Assembly: GCA_910587715.1 (NCBI GenBank)
Contig: CAJUMV010000014.1
Coordinates: forward strand, 19,931 to 83,930
Length of the DNA: 64,000 nucleotides
DNA from: an uncultured Lachnospiraceae bacterium
GTDB lineage: Bacteria > Bacillota > Clostridia > Lachnospirales > Lachnospiraceae
Direction: 5' to 3'
The notes below the pieces were generated by a model. That model was not told the DNA's origin, did not search any database, and was given only the letters and a program-made list of their open reading frames with translations. Positions 17,501 to 25,514 of the stretch are shown here, in pieces. Every line of letters starts with the position of its first letter. Position 1 is the first letter of the stretch. The translations under genes and the position numbers were made by a program.

Positions 17501-20003
17501 AGCTGCCCGTATAGCCGTCGGCAGTCACATTCACCGTGCATATCCCGGGTCTTGCGGAATCAAAGCCGCTGAGCATACTTGCCGTCAGCACGACGGTTTT
17601 GGTCTTACTTCCGGACGGGTAGGTAAACGTCCCGCCCTCGAGATTGATCTTCTGCCCTACTTTGTAAGTCGTAACGTCAGGCGCTTTCACCGCGACCATA
17701 TCAGACTGCCGATATTCACAGTACTGCTCTAAATTAGAGCGCACTTCATCCGCCGTCTTCAATCCCCGCGTAATATACTGCAAACGATTATTCGCGTCGA
17801 TATAGCACAATACCGGCATGGCAACCGTGGCGTCCGCAACTCCTGCCTCCCGCAAGTACGCCCACATACTGTTCTTATTCTTTGTCGAGGTATCATAGGA
17901 AAAGATAATGTCCTCACAACCGTACTGCTTCTGTATTTCCGCCACAGCTTCTTTTGTACCGCCATCCGACTCCAGCGCATAGATATCTATGCCCGCAAAC
18001 CTGTCGATTGATCTGCTAATGTTATAGATTGTGCTCTGGCAGTTACCGCAGGGATTACGGTAAAAAATCAAAAGCTTCGGTCTGCCGTTTGCGGAAGATG
18101 TAAGCATCGTGCCATCAAGCGCGGTGTATGTCTGATACAGATTGTCGAGATTCAGCGCCTTGCCGCTTTCCGGTTCGGGAGCCGGAACGTTACCGCCCAC
18201 GCTGATATTCGCCTTCAGCACCTCTTCCTTCGCTGTCAGATTCGGATCTTGATGAAGGCTGTAACGCACCGCCCCTCTGTAATACGCGCTGCCGTAAATA
18301 TAACCGGATGTCGTATCGGCAATAAAGACCGTTTTCTTATCCGCCCCGTTCATGCCTACGCTGTAAATATTCGTTTTATCATTGAAATACAGACGGTCAT
18401 CAATGCGAAACAGACCGGAATAAGCGCCTGACCAAGCACCAGAACCCATCCAAGCTGTCCATTTGTCAATCTCCTGCAAAATTGTACCGTCCGCCGTAAT
18501 CTCGTTCAGACTGGTTTTCATCAATGCCGGTTTGTCGTATTGTCCGCGTCCGCCATTAGGCGATATGTAATAGCAGTCGTTATCCGAGAGTATAAGCGGC
18601 GACGTACAGTCTGTCCAGAAGGCATTGTCATAACGGGTGTCGGTTGCCTGATAGTTTACCACGCTGCTGCCCTCAGTTACACTCCAATCGTGATGTTTGT
18701 GATTCTCATCCTGAAAAGCCGCATCACTGCAGAACATATATTTATGCTGCGCTCTCCCGACAAGATCCCATGTAGGATCGTCCCACGTAACATCCACTTG
18801 ATAATACTGCCCATCCAGTTTAATCAAATTCCACGCGTGATTCATGACATCGCTGGTGACCATATGGCACTCGATACCCGCCTGATTCAAAAGATATTTA
18901 TAGGCGAGCGCATACCCCTGACACACAGCGGAGCGGTTTACAAAAACGCCGTATGTAGTAAACACTTCCTGTGGAAGCGTGTTTGCTTCCAAATTCTCCT
19001 TGTCATATTCACAGTTAACCGCCAGATAGTCATGTAAAGCAATCGCCTTCTGCAAATCGCTCATGTTTTTGCTCACCACTGCCAGCGCCTCATTAGCCCC
19101 ATTCTGCCATGCGGAAGCATTTAGCGTGGTGTTATAAGTGATATTGAGACTTATTATCTTCGCCGCGGTACGGCTATAACTAAATCCGTTACCTACATAA
19201 TAGAGATCCGGATGCTCGTTTAATGTGCCGCTGACCAGCAGCTTTATCTTTGATGGATCCGTTGTTTCATACGGTATATCATATTGGGAAACGTCGATCG
19301 GCGTAACACGGTTCTTCATCTGCTGATACAGATAGTCCATAATCTGTTCATCCGTGTAAGCAGACTCCGCGTAAAGCGCAATCCCCTCTTCCGCGGAAGG
19401 CGCCCCGCCAAACTGATACGCGCCCTCAATCTCTGCCTCCTCCCATACTTCCGGCTCAGACACGGACATTAAACTATTGCCCGAAATCTGCAGGTCGTTT
19501 TCGGAAATGGTCACATCATCTGTAGGAAGCGCCGCATCCGGCTCTCCGTTTTCGTCCTCCGCTTTGTCCTCCGGTGTCTCTTCGCCCTCTCCGTCCGCAG
19601 GTATCTCTTCTCCGGGTATTTCCTCATCCTCCCCATCCGAAGGTGTCTGCTCTCCGGATATTTCCCCGTTTTCTCCTTCCGCAGGCGACTGCTCCCCAGA
19701 GGGCTCTCCTTCTGCAGGTGTCTCTGTCTGCGCCGGATCATCCTCTTTTCCTTCTCCGCTCTCACCAGAAGCATCCTCGGGCTTATCCGTTCCCGGCTGC
19801 ATAACCGAGTCTTCACCCGACGGCTCGTTCCCTGAATCCGACCCGGCTTCACGGTCTTCCTGTACAGCAGAGTTCTCCCCCGCTATACTCTCCTGTGCGG
19901 GCGGCAGTTCTTGCGCATAGGATATGTTTCCCGGTACTTGTACTGTGGATAAGAACATCACGATTGATAAAATGCCTGCTAAAATTCGTTTTTCTGATTT
20001 CAT
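14535..20003 (-). CDS. Very large secreted transglutaminase-like / thioredoxin-like / Ig-repeat protein
   Basis: A 1822-residue exported protein. In order: signal peptide (1-30); acidic Pro/Glu/Gly/Ser linker (35-165); the motif pair I-S-E-N-D-L and I-S-G-N-S-L (166-178); a transglutaminase-like domain with apparent catalytic Cys361 (S-A-V-C-Q-G-Y), His389 (N-H-A-W-N) and Asp404; a thioredoxin-fold segment with C-G-N-C at 652-655; then many bacterial Ig-type repeats (MBG-like, T-Y-N-G-T-E and G-x-G-x-Y-x-G-(S/T)) and one InlB-type B-repeat (F-D-G-W-Y ... L-Y-A-K-W, near 1090-1125). No LPXTG or C-terminal membrane segment is seen. The start has GGGAG upstream. Targets are unknown; cross-linking or processing of surface proteins is an inference. 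Confidence 0.85.
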   Translation of the reverse strand: MKSEKRILAGILSIVMFLSTVQVPGNISYAQELPPAQESIAGENSAVQEDREAGSDSGNEPSGEDSVMQPGTDKPEDASGESGEGKEDDPAQTETPAEGEPSGEQSPAEGENGEISGEQTPSDGEDEEIPGEEIPADGEGEETPEDKAEDENGEPDAALPTDDVTISENDLQISGNSLMSVSEPEVWEEAEIEGAYQFGGAPSAEEGIALYAESAYTDEQIMDYLYQQMKNRVTPIDVSQYDIPYETTDPSKIKLLVSGTLNEHPDLYYVGNGFSYSRTAAKIISLNITYNTTLNASAWQNGANEALAVVSKNMSDLQKAIALHDYLAVNCEYDKENLEANTLPQEVFTTYGVFVNRSAVCQGYALAYKYLLNQAGIECHMVTSDVMNHAWNLIKLDGQYYQVDVTWDDPTWDLVGRAQHKYMFCSDAAFQDENHKHHDWSVTEGSSVVNYQATDTRYDNAFWTDCTSPLILSDNDCYYISPNGGRGQYDKPALMKTSLNEITADGTILQEIDKWTAWMGSGAWSGAYSGLFRIDDRLYFNDKTNIYSVGMNGADKKTVFIADTTSGYIYGSAYYRGAVRYSLHQDPNLTAKEEVLKANISVGGNVPAPEPESGKALNLDNLYQTYTALDGTMLTSSANGRPKLLIFYRNPCGNCQSTIYNISRSIDRFAGIDIYALESDGGTKEAVAEIQKQYGCEDIIFSYDTSTKNKNSMWAYLREAGVADATVAMPVLCYIDANNRLQYITRGLKTADEVRSNLEQYCEYRQSDMVAVKAPDVTTYKVGQKINLEGGTFTYPSGSKTKTVVLTASMLSGFDSARPGICTVNVTADGYTGSFDTLIVEEPKLTVPVGKRLHEIGFPENPHGMYIWREENRTLDKAGVYNFQAAFIPNDTEKFQGLDVEAEVTAQESFGNNTDVALKTNQFTYNGTEQEPKVAVLSSDILLKEGQDYELSYENNKNAGTATVTVTGTGCYLGSISKTFEIQPAQITIRAKDKTILVGAEIPSNSEYEYEINGLVGTDELLTKPLFSCAVADAAKAGQYDIVPSGADAGTNYTITYENGKLTVASEWVSCKVIFDVQGHGKAPAAQIGVKVGDTAQKPEEPTADGYRFDGWYRDAVCTKAWDFDADIVQADMTLYAKWLEEGKADGGFAYQEIADVTYTGKACKPAVSVYDGDVLLKSGRDYQIKYYNNTNANIDGVLKQGNGEGENFNAALPYVEIIGKGNYTDRIKDGNKDTVKVNFNILRASIGEGTEKAAAGVTLKVSDQLVTAKKVQKPFSSIKYVKGMKRDVDFTLHLTPENARDQSGKSLPRDVELEKAEIPKEYEGEFLLTVEGTGNYTGSICRTIYVTDKAHLMKNAAITLGKNLKKIPFTGEAVKLTADQVNGPDVFTVKYGKTFLTPQRDYTVSYRNNDKVGKAELIITGNGEYVGTKTVTFNITGRAFSARNVQVDGLENKVYTGRALTQNGVALTYSVKNEEPKALQYGTDYTITYTKNRNKGTATMTFKGVEQAGYSGSFKKTFKIAAADISDVEQVIRAATMGSMSFPYCKAGVKPMEEIRLTNAAGFVLQYGKDYTLKYKNNKAVAEVSAEKPPTVTVQGKGNYAGKFDVTFQITKSGLKRAVEDGSIQIKRTAVIYNPNKVESYAYKPAVKLMDGRTALRADKDYEIQYLCNTQADYEAYLETYRNMANSAENAADGETNSDAVQKLQELMPRAVITAKADSSYEADGEIVVPLPIYQTKLVKKDLQIMVAESVYTGSQVTPAVTVQEAVSGKTLAAGKDYTVSYGANNKSGKNKGSVTITGMAPEYGGSVTVKFEIVRKTIAY

Positions 20004-20090
20004 CTCTTTCTCCCTCTGAAAGAACTCTTTCTTATCTTTGCTGGCAAAAGCATTTATTTTTTTATCAGTCTATACCGCATTCTGTCTGTT

Positions 20091-20184
20091 CCGATAGGTA
20101 TTGAAATATCTTCTCTAACTGCTGCCTTGTCTTTATCGGCGCTTTTTTATCGACATTTTGTTGTCGGCAATTTGTGCCGATAAA
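20091..20184. promoter_or_regulatory. Cluster of inverted CCGATAA-type half-sites (candidate operator)
   Basis: Five related boxes lie in the 321-bp gap upstream of the large surface gene: CCGATA (20091), TTTATCGGC (20132), TTATCGACA (about 20147), TTGTCGGCA (20161) and GCCGATAAA (20176). The outer pair of the main cluster, TTTATCGGC and GCCGATAAA, are perfect inverted repeats. Such an array suggests binding of a dimeric regulator or a recombination site; the protein is unknown. No convincing -35/-10 pair was found for the gene. Confidence 0.45.
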
Positions 20185-20237
20185 TTATTGTCAATCTTAT
20201 AAGTTAAATTTTTTTACCCAGTGCCAGCTGTAAAATT

Positions 20238-20286
20238 AAGAAATTTCCTAGCCCCAGGAATTTCTTATTAGTAACTTTTGGTTACT
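20238..20286 (-). terminator. Hairpins after the HEPN gene
   Basis: Two adjacent inverted repeats: an 11-bp stem (AAGAAATT-T-CCT with AGG-AATTTCTT, 20238-20266) and a 6-bp stem AGTAAC/GTTACT (20270-20286). On the minus strand the first is followed by AATTTTAC, so it probably ends the HEPN-MNT transcript. Confidence 0.55.
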
Positions 20287-20324
20287 CATTCTTCTGAGCA
20301 ATGCCTTCCATATTAGATACTCTC

Positions 20325-20765
20325 TTATCGCAAACTGCTTTCATCAGCTAAATCTATTTGTTCTTTGCAATACTTTTCGACGAGATGTATAAATTCATCC
20401 GCCACTACAACCTGACGCTCGGACTCTTCTCTGCTGGCAATATAAAAATCATCATAATCGCTTGCATGGCGAATTTCTTCCGCCTCCCCGATTTTTCTCC
20501 CAATATCTCTTGAGAAAATCTCCGTTTTCACATAATTCTTGTTAAAATTCCCTATCGCATCCTTGTGACGCTTAAAAGCATTCCCGTTCAATCCGTGAAC
20601 TGCATTTACAGCATGGAAAATCGCATAATAAGAACGGTTATTCGCGCTCTTATACTCCCCCGCTTCCAATAATATCCTTGCCGATTTCAAGTTCTCTTTA
20701 GCTGTTTGAATACGATATAAACATAAATCTTTTCGCGTCCCTATATCATCTTTAGACTGCTCCAT
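20325..20765 (-). CDS. HEPN domain protein (toxin of HEPN-MNT pair)
   Basis: A 146-residue all-helical protein with the HEPN RNase motif R-X6-H at Arg44-His51 (R-S-Y-Y-A-I-F-H). In HEPN-MNT (type VII) toxin-antitoxin systems this protein is an RNase toxin that the MNT partner silences by adding AMP to a tyrosine near the active site; two tyrosines lie in the motif here. The ATG at 20765 is set by AGGAG upstream and overlaps the MNT stop by 14 nt. Base composition is more AT-rich than the housekeeping genes, consistent with an acquired module. Confidence 0.88.
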   Translation of the reverse strand: MEQSKDDIGTRKDLCLYRIQTAKENLKSARILLEAGEYKSANNRSYYAIFHAVNAVHGLNGNAFKRHKDAIGNFNKNYVKTEIFSRDIGRKIGEAEEIRHASDYDDFYIASREESERQVVVADEFIHLVEKYCKEQIDLADESSLR

Positions 20766-21093
20766 ATAAAACCACTCCTTCCTTATTAATATTTGCATAA
20801 AACGGATAATTTGCAATCCATTTTTTAAAATGCGTTTCACTCTTAGCAATTGGCTTTATATCAAGGTCATTATCTAAATTAAAATCATAAGTCATATAAG
20901 AAAGCTTTTGGCTATATGCCTTTAATTCGAGATCCGATAAATCAAGCAGTATCATAATATCCACATCAGAGTCAGCCCTAAAGTCCCCTCTGGCATAGGA
21001 GCCATATAAAATCACTTTCCGCAGATGAGCACAGTATATTTTTTTAATTTCATCAATATACTTTTCCATCAATCCTAGCATCGTTTGCGACAT
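20752..21093 (-). CDS. MNT nucleotidyltransferase (antitoxin of HEPN-MNT pair)
   Basis: A 113-residue minimal nucleotidyltransferase. The motif G-S-X10-D-X-D is exact: Gly31-Ser32 and Asp43-Val44-Asp45 in G-S-Y-A-R-G-D-F. In characterised pairs this enzyme AMPylates the HEPN toxin. It precedes and overlaps the HEPN gene, so translation is coupled. Its ribosome site (GAGGAGG) lies within the end of an older reading frame, the Rpn/transposase remnant, whose stop is four bases before the ATG. Confidence 0.88.
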   Translation of the reverse strand: MSQTMLGLMEKYIDEIKKIYCAHLRKVILYGSYARGDFRADSDVDIMILLDLSDLELKAYSQKLSYMTYDFNLDNDLDIKPIAKSETHFKKWIANYPFYANINKEGVVLYGAV

Positions 21094-21096
21094 ACA

Positions 21097-21235
21097 TCAT
21101 ACCTCCTCTCCTTCTTTTCTCCCCTCTGCGCGAATCGTCCGCTCACATTTATCTTTATCAAACTCCTCCAATACCATTCCCAACACCCCCAATCGATACT
21201 TAGTAAGCGTCTCTGTCAAAATCTTCTGCCATATT
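21097..21235 (-). pseudogene. 3' remnant of an Rpn / PD-(D/E)XK nuclease-transposase family gene
   Basis: An open frame of 45 codons with no start of its own. It reads K-I-L-T-E-T-L-T-K-Y-R, then M-V-L-E-E-F-D-K-D-K, and ends R-A-E-G-R-K-E-G-E-E-V. This is the pattern of the extreme C-terminus of Rpn-family (recombination-promoting nuclease / putative transposase) proteins, common in Lachnospiraceae. The rest of the gene is missing, so this is a relic left beside the toxin-antitoxin pair. The family assignment is from memory of the tail pattern. Confidence 0.55.
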
Positions 21236-21315
21236 TAATTCGTATTAGAAAAATCTGACAGGAACTGTCTGAATGTGCGAAAATGCACTTTGTTTTGAAT
21301 TTCTCTGATGGGTTT

Positions 21316-21344
21316 ATCATAATAGAGGTAAGGGGATTTGTCAA
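21316..21344 (-). promoter_or_regulatory. Promoter of the MNT-HEPN operon
   Basis: Minus-strand TTGACA (21339-21344) and TATGAT (21316-21321) are separated by exactly 17 bases. Transcription would begin near 21309, giving a leader of roughly 215 bases that runs through the nuclease remnant before the MNT start. Confidence 0.7.
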
Positions 21345-21455
21345 CTGCTTTTGGGCGGGATTTGGTTTCTAAATTAATTGTCAATCATTAAAAATTTTGA
21401 ATTAATCCTCCATTTGATTTTGTTCAATGCAGTATTGTATTGCTCCTTACACAAC

Positions 21456-21492
21456 AAAAGCCAGCCAAACTTTCGCGTTTGACTGGCTTTTT
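21456..21492. terminator. Terminator of the first S8 protease gene
   Basis: Hairpin AAAAGCCAG-CAAAC-loop-GTTTG-CTGGCTTTTT, flanked by A and T tracts so that it can act in both directions. It begins 15 bases beyond the protease stop. Confidence 0.85.
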
Positions 21493-21506
21493 CATATCTA
21501 AATTAA

Positions 21507-24500
21507 CTATTTGAAGAATTTAATCGTGTCGTCAGAGAACCGAGCCACATATAGAGTTATTTTACCTGACACCCCGGAGCCATCCCTCAATTTTACCGTA
21601 ACCGTCATTTTTTCCAGTTCATTTGTATACAGCTTAGTGGTAGAAGACGGTTTAGTGGTAGTTATCCTGCCCGGAATAGGACAAAAGTAATAACATTTAT
21701 CCTCAATATCATAGTCTTTCCTAAGACCTGGATTTTTCCCGCCAGACACGGTGATTGTATAATAGGGAACCATATATCCTTTCCCATCAGCCGTCACGGC
21801 GTAAGCTGTAAGCCCGTTTCCAATCATGAGCTTTTTATATAAGGGAGTAACTATAAATGTATATTTATTGGAAGTTACACCACTGCCATCTGCCGCTGTG
21901 GCGGTAATGATAGCTTTTGTACCTACAGGAGCATCCTTTTTGGCCGTTACCTTGCCGTTTTTATCTACGGACACAATCCCCTTCCTATCGGATGTCCATG
22001 TCACCTTTTTGTTCGTAGGCATACCATAATTACTGGTATATTTAGCGGACATCTTGATGCTCTTGCCTGCCGCAATATAACCGCCATATCCACTTGTTCC
22101 ATCTCCCAGATCGCTAAAGTAATCTCCATAACTGTCGGTCGGTCCTATGAATAGCTTGGACATAGGTACAGCGACATTGACTGTACAGGTGGCTTTCTTG
22201 TTACTACCATCAACAGCGGCACAGGTGATAGTCGCCTTACCTGAACTTTTGGCAGTAATAGTGACTTTGCCGCTTACTGAATCCTTGGTCACATCAGCAA
22301 TAGAGGGCGCACTGCTTTTCCAATCTATCAGCCCTGTATCTGCTGTACCCTTGCCTGTTACAGTTGCCGTCAACTCACCCTTTATAGGAGCCATAGAATT
22401 TTTCGCAGGAACAAACAGCGTAAGACTCTTTTTGGAAAGCGTAATGGTTGCTATTTCTCCCGACACTATGGTAATCTGGTAGGGATTAGATACTACCTTG
22501 GATCCGTCCTTCGCTGTTGCTGTCACTGTGCAGCTTCCTGTAGCACCTTTTTTCGCAGTCACCTTTCCACTGGCGTTTACAGTTACCTTTTCATTGCCCT
22601 CAACCTTCCAGTCAAGTTTCTTGTTGGTCGGAACCGGCTTCGTAGAATCAAATGTCGCGGTAAGGCTGATTGATCTCCCGGCAGCTACTTTTGTGGGACC
22701 GCTCAGGGTAATACTTGTGACAGGCTGTTTTACCGTCACATTATAAGATGCGCTCTTGTTCCCGCCATCATTGGAGGTCGCTTTAATAACAGCCTTACCG
22801 GGCGCAACGGCAGTCACTTTTCCCTTTGCAACAGTGGCAACCTTTGTATTACTGCTGGACCACACTACTACATCAGCCGCCCCATTACTCTGATCCAGTG
22901 TGGAATTATCTGTTTTAGTCACTACAAGATATTCCAATAAGCTAATCTCGTCTCCGCTGTTAATACTCTGCGCCTTAGGCGCTTTCTTGGTCGCCTTATC
23001 TATAAAAGCTACTTTCTTTATATCGCTTGTTGCAAGTACAGTAATCTCATACTCGCCAGCCTTGCCATTAAAGGTTTTCCCGTCCTCACCGATAGCGGTT
23101 GCCTTGACCGTATATGTACCCGCCTCAGTGACCTTCGTTTTCGTATTAAAAGTTTTCACAGTGCCATTTGTTACCGTGATATTCTTGGCTGTATTACCGC
23201 CGGCATCAACCACGGTCCATACAACTTCGCCGGAAATCGCATAGGAAGGCTCGACAGCGGCGGTTAATTTCAAGCTCTTTCCCGCCGCAATCTTCGAGAC
23301 ACCGTTGGCTGCGGTTAAAACTACCCTTTCAGGAACCGGTGTCAATATGCAAGCCTTGGAAGCAGCTTTACTCACTTTACCTGTAATCGGGTTAACAGCA
23401 ATAGCCTTGACAGTTTTATTCTTTGCGCCGCCAACCATAAAAGGAGCCGTGTATTTTTCCCCAACTACAATCTGCCCGTTTTTGTAAGATGGTGCCTTAC
23501 CATTTGTCGTATAGTAAATCTCTACGCCCACAGCGGTTTTTGTGGAAAGTGTAACCTCTATTTCCTTTGCTTTGTAAGTCTTTCCAGCCTTATCAGTGGG
23601 AGTAAGTGTTGGATCAAACCCGATTACCGGCGCATCCGGCGCCGTCATATCCGTAGCAATTTTTAACGCGCCAGGAAGCCAAGTGGTGCCCGCGCCCATG
23701 CCAGAATTGGTGCACTTAGTAGTGGATGACTTCATAGCAGAGAGAAGTGCGTCCACTTTCGCTTTTCCTTTTTTCGCATTTATGTCATCTCTGGCGGAGA
23801 GAATCACCGCCGCTGTGCCTGCCGCCGCGGGAGACGCCTGGCTAGTACCGCTCATATAGCCATAACTATTATTGTTATCAGGCAATGTTGAATAAATCTG
23901 CACACCAGGAAAAGACAGTTTCACAGCACTTCCGTAGTTGGAGAAAGAAGCTCTGGCACTGTTCTGGTCCACGGCGCCTACGGAGATCGCTCCGGGGTAG
24001 GATGCCGGGAAATTATTTCCGTTTGTGTCTTCGTTTCCGGAAGAAGCAAAAATCGCCACACCGGCCATATATGCCTCCTGAACAACCTTCGCATAATCGC
24101 CTTGATACATCGAGCCACCCAGACTCATATTAATGATATCGTTTCCGTCCTCTACAGCTGCCCTGATAGCGCGCATGATATCACCGCTGTCTGCACTCGC
24201 ACCTTCACCTTTGGGAAAGACACAATAGCCTCTCACTTTAGCATCAGGCGCAATACCCACACCGCCTTTTCCGTTATCGTCTGCAGCAATAATGCCTGCC
24301 ACATGGGTTCCATGCGTTTGATTATCCTCATTCAGCTCTGTACCGTTTGCACCACCAACAAAGTTTCTTCCATTTTCTTTAGCGTTAGCGGATAAATCTT
24401 CATGACCTTTTTGGAGACCGGTGTCAATCACAGCTACCTTGACTCCCTCTCCCGTAAACCCAGCCGCCCATGCATAACGGGTGCCAATATAGTCATGCTG

Positions 24501-25475
24501 CCACTGTCTGGCAACTTCGTTTTCAGTAGCCTGTGTGTTTCCTATGGCATTAGTCTCGGACAAATCCTCGTGCAGATAGTTATAGTAATTAGGCCATACA
24601 GCAGGCAGCTTGAGATCGGGTTCTGCAGCGGCAGCTACAGCCATAGCCACAGTAGCTTCCTCCGGCAGGCTGATAATCGCCACGTCGTAAGAATAGCTGT
24701 CCACGGTACCGCCGAATGCCTCGGCTATCTGTTCAGCTTCTTCCTCGCTTTCCGCCAGATATACCACCTCGCCAAGTTTATAAAGCCCCTCTGCGTCAGG
24801 GTAGTCTTCCGCCTTTCTGGTATTTATCTTTACAATATCGCCTACATGGGCAGCCAGCTCTCTTTTACCAGCCATCTGCTGGGAGGACATAGTATAACCG
24901 TCGCCCAGTCCCGGGAAGATATCGAAAGCATCCTCTTCCTCATCGGGAAGATCATTCTCGGATATGGTATTTTCAGATATAGTGTCATCTGAGTCCTCTG
25001 CGTCCTCAGAAGGCTCTTCGGCTTCCCCATCTTCTTCAATGGGTTCCTCCGGATTCTCCTCCCCTTCGGATGGCTCTTCGGGAATTTCTACATCCTCAGA
25101 CGGTTCCTCCGGATTCTCCCCTTCATCGGACGGCTCTTCTGTTTCCTCATCTTCGGATGGTTCTTTCGTTTCTCCGTCCTCAGATGGTTCTTCTGTTTCC
25201 CCGTCGTCGGACGGCTCTTTGATTTCTCCGTCCCCAGACGGTTCTTCCGTTTTCCCGTCGTCGGACGACTCTTCTGAATTTTCCCCAGCTTCATCAGAAG
25301 ACTGTTCCGTTGATTCCTCATTTGAAATTTCTTCGGTGTTTTCGTCCCCGGTTTCATCGACGGATTCAGCAGCGAGAGCCGGCTCAGATGCCACAGTTGC
25401 CAGCACATCCATGCCTGCTGTGTGGAACAGCAGAGAGCCCGCTAAAAACAATGACAATAGCTTTGCTTTTTTCAT
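21507..25475 (-). CDS. Secreted S8 (subtilisin-like) protease with Ig-like repeats
   Basis: A 1322-residue exported serine protease. Parts in order: signal peptide (1-36); acidic linker with repeated E-E-P-S-(E/D)-D-G-E units (45-165); I-S-E-N-D-L; inhibitor I9-like propeptide (about 205-305, E-E-A-E-Q-I-A and P-N-Y-Y-N-Y-L-H); subtilase domain with Asp351 (V-I-D-T-G), His388 (H-G-T-H-V-A-G), oxyanion Asn481 and Ser545 (S-G-T-S-Q-A-S-P); a chitobiase-like/FN3-type segment; then several BIG2-type Ig repeats. No LPXTG or C-terminal anchor is seen. ATG 25475 has AAGGAAA upstream. It follows the propeptide-like lipoprotein by 39 nt, so they form one operon. Confidence 0.92.
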   Translation of the reverse strand: MKKAKLLSLFLAGSLLFHTAGMDVLATVASEPALAAESVDETGDENTEEISNEESTEQSSDEAGENSEESSDDGKTEEPSGDGEIKEPSDDGETEEPSEDGETKEPSEDEETEEPSDEGENPEEPSEDVEIPEEPSEGEENPEEPIEEDGEAEEPSEDAEDSDDTISENTISENDLPDEEEDAFDIFPGLGDGYTMSSQQMAGKRELAAHVGDIVKINTRKAEDYPDAEGLYKLGEVVYLAESEEEAEQIAEAFGGTVDSYSYDVAIISLPEEATVAMAVAAAAEPDLKLPAVWPNYYNYLHEDLSETNAIGNTQATENEVARQWQHDYIGTRYAWAAGFTGEGVKVAVIDTGLQKGHEDLSANAKENGRNFVGGANGTELNEDNQTHGTHVAGIIAADDNGKGGVGIAPDAKVRGYCVFPKGEGASADSGDIMRAIRAAVEDGNDIINMSLGGSMYQGDYAKVVQEAYMAGVAIFASSGNEDTNGNNFPASYPGAISVGAVDQNSARASFSNYGSAVKLSFPGVQIYSTLPDNNNSYGYMSGTSQASPAAAGTAAVILSARDDINAKKGKAKVDALLSAMKSSTTKCTNSGMGAGTTWLPGALKIATDMTAPDAPVIGFDPTLTPTDKAGKTYKAKEIEVTLSTKTAVGVEIYYTTNGKAPSYKNGQIVVGEKYTAPFMVGGAKNKTVKAIAVNPITGKVSKAASKACILTPVPERVVLTAANGVSKIAAGKSLKLTAAVEPSYAISGEVVWTVVDAGGNTAKNITVTNGTVKTFNTKTKVTEAGTYTVKATAIGEDGKTFNGKAGEYEITVLATSDIKKVAFIDKATKKAPKAQSINSGDEISLLEYLVVTKTDNSTLDQSNGAADVVVWSSSNTKVATVAKGKVTAVAPGKAVIKATSNDGGNKSASYNVTVKQPVTSITLSGPTKVAAGRSISLTATFDSTKPVPTNKKLDWKVEGNEKVTVNASGKVTAKKGATGSCTVTATAKDGSKVVSNPYQITIVSGEIATITLSKKSLTLFVPAKNSMAPIKGELTATVTGKGTADTGLIDWKSSAPSIADVTKDSVSGKVTITAKSSGKATITCAAVDGSNKKATCTVNVAVPMSKLFIGPTDSYGDYFSDLGDGTSGYGGYIAAGKSIKMSAKYTSNYGMPTNKKVTWTSDRKGIVSVDKNGKVTAKKDAPVGTKAIITATAADGSGVTSNKYTFIVTPLYKKLMIGNGLTAYAVTADGKGYMVPYYTITVSGGKNPGLRKDYDIEDKCYYFCPIPGRITTTKPSSTTKLYTNELEKMTVTVKLRDGSGVSGKITLYVARFSDDTIKFFK

Positions 25476-25514
25476 TTCGTTTCCTTTCCTTCCCTTTTCC
25501 AATCGTTATTTCGT

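Larger units (their letters stand above)
21236..21506. other. Intergenic stretch between the HEPN-MNT locus and the first S8 protease
   Basis: With the remnant (21097-21235) this forms a gap of about 410 bases. It holds a minus-strand promoter (21316-21344), short stems such as GACAG-GAA-CTGTC and GTGC-GCAC in the presumed leader, and the protease terminator (21456-21492). No further coding sequence was recognised. Confidence 0.6.

Noticed and set aside
19477..19920. Ser/Pro-rich plus-strand open frame of 147 codons
   Set aside because: Antisense of the acidic linker in the giant surface protein.
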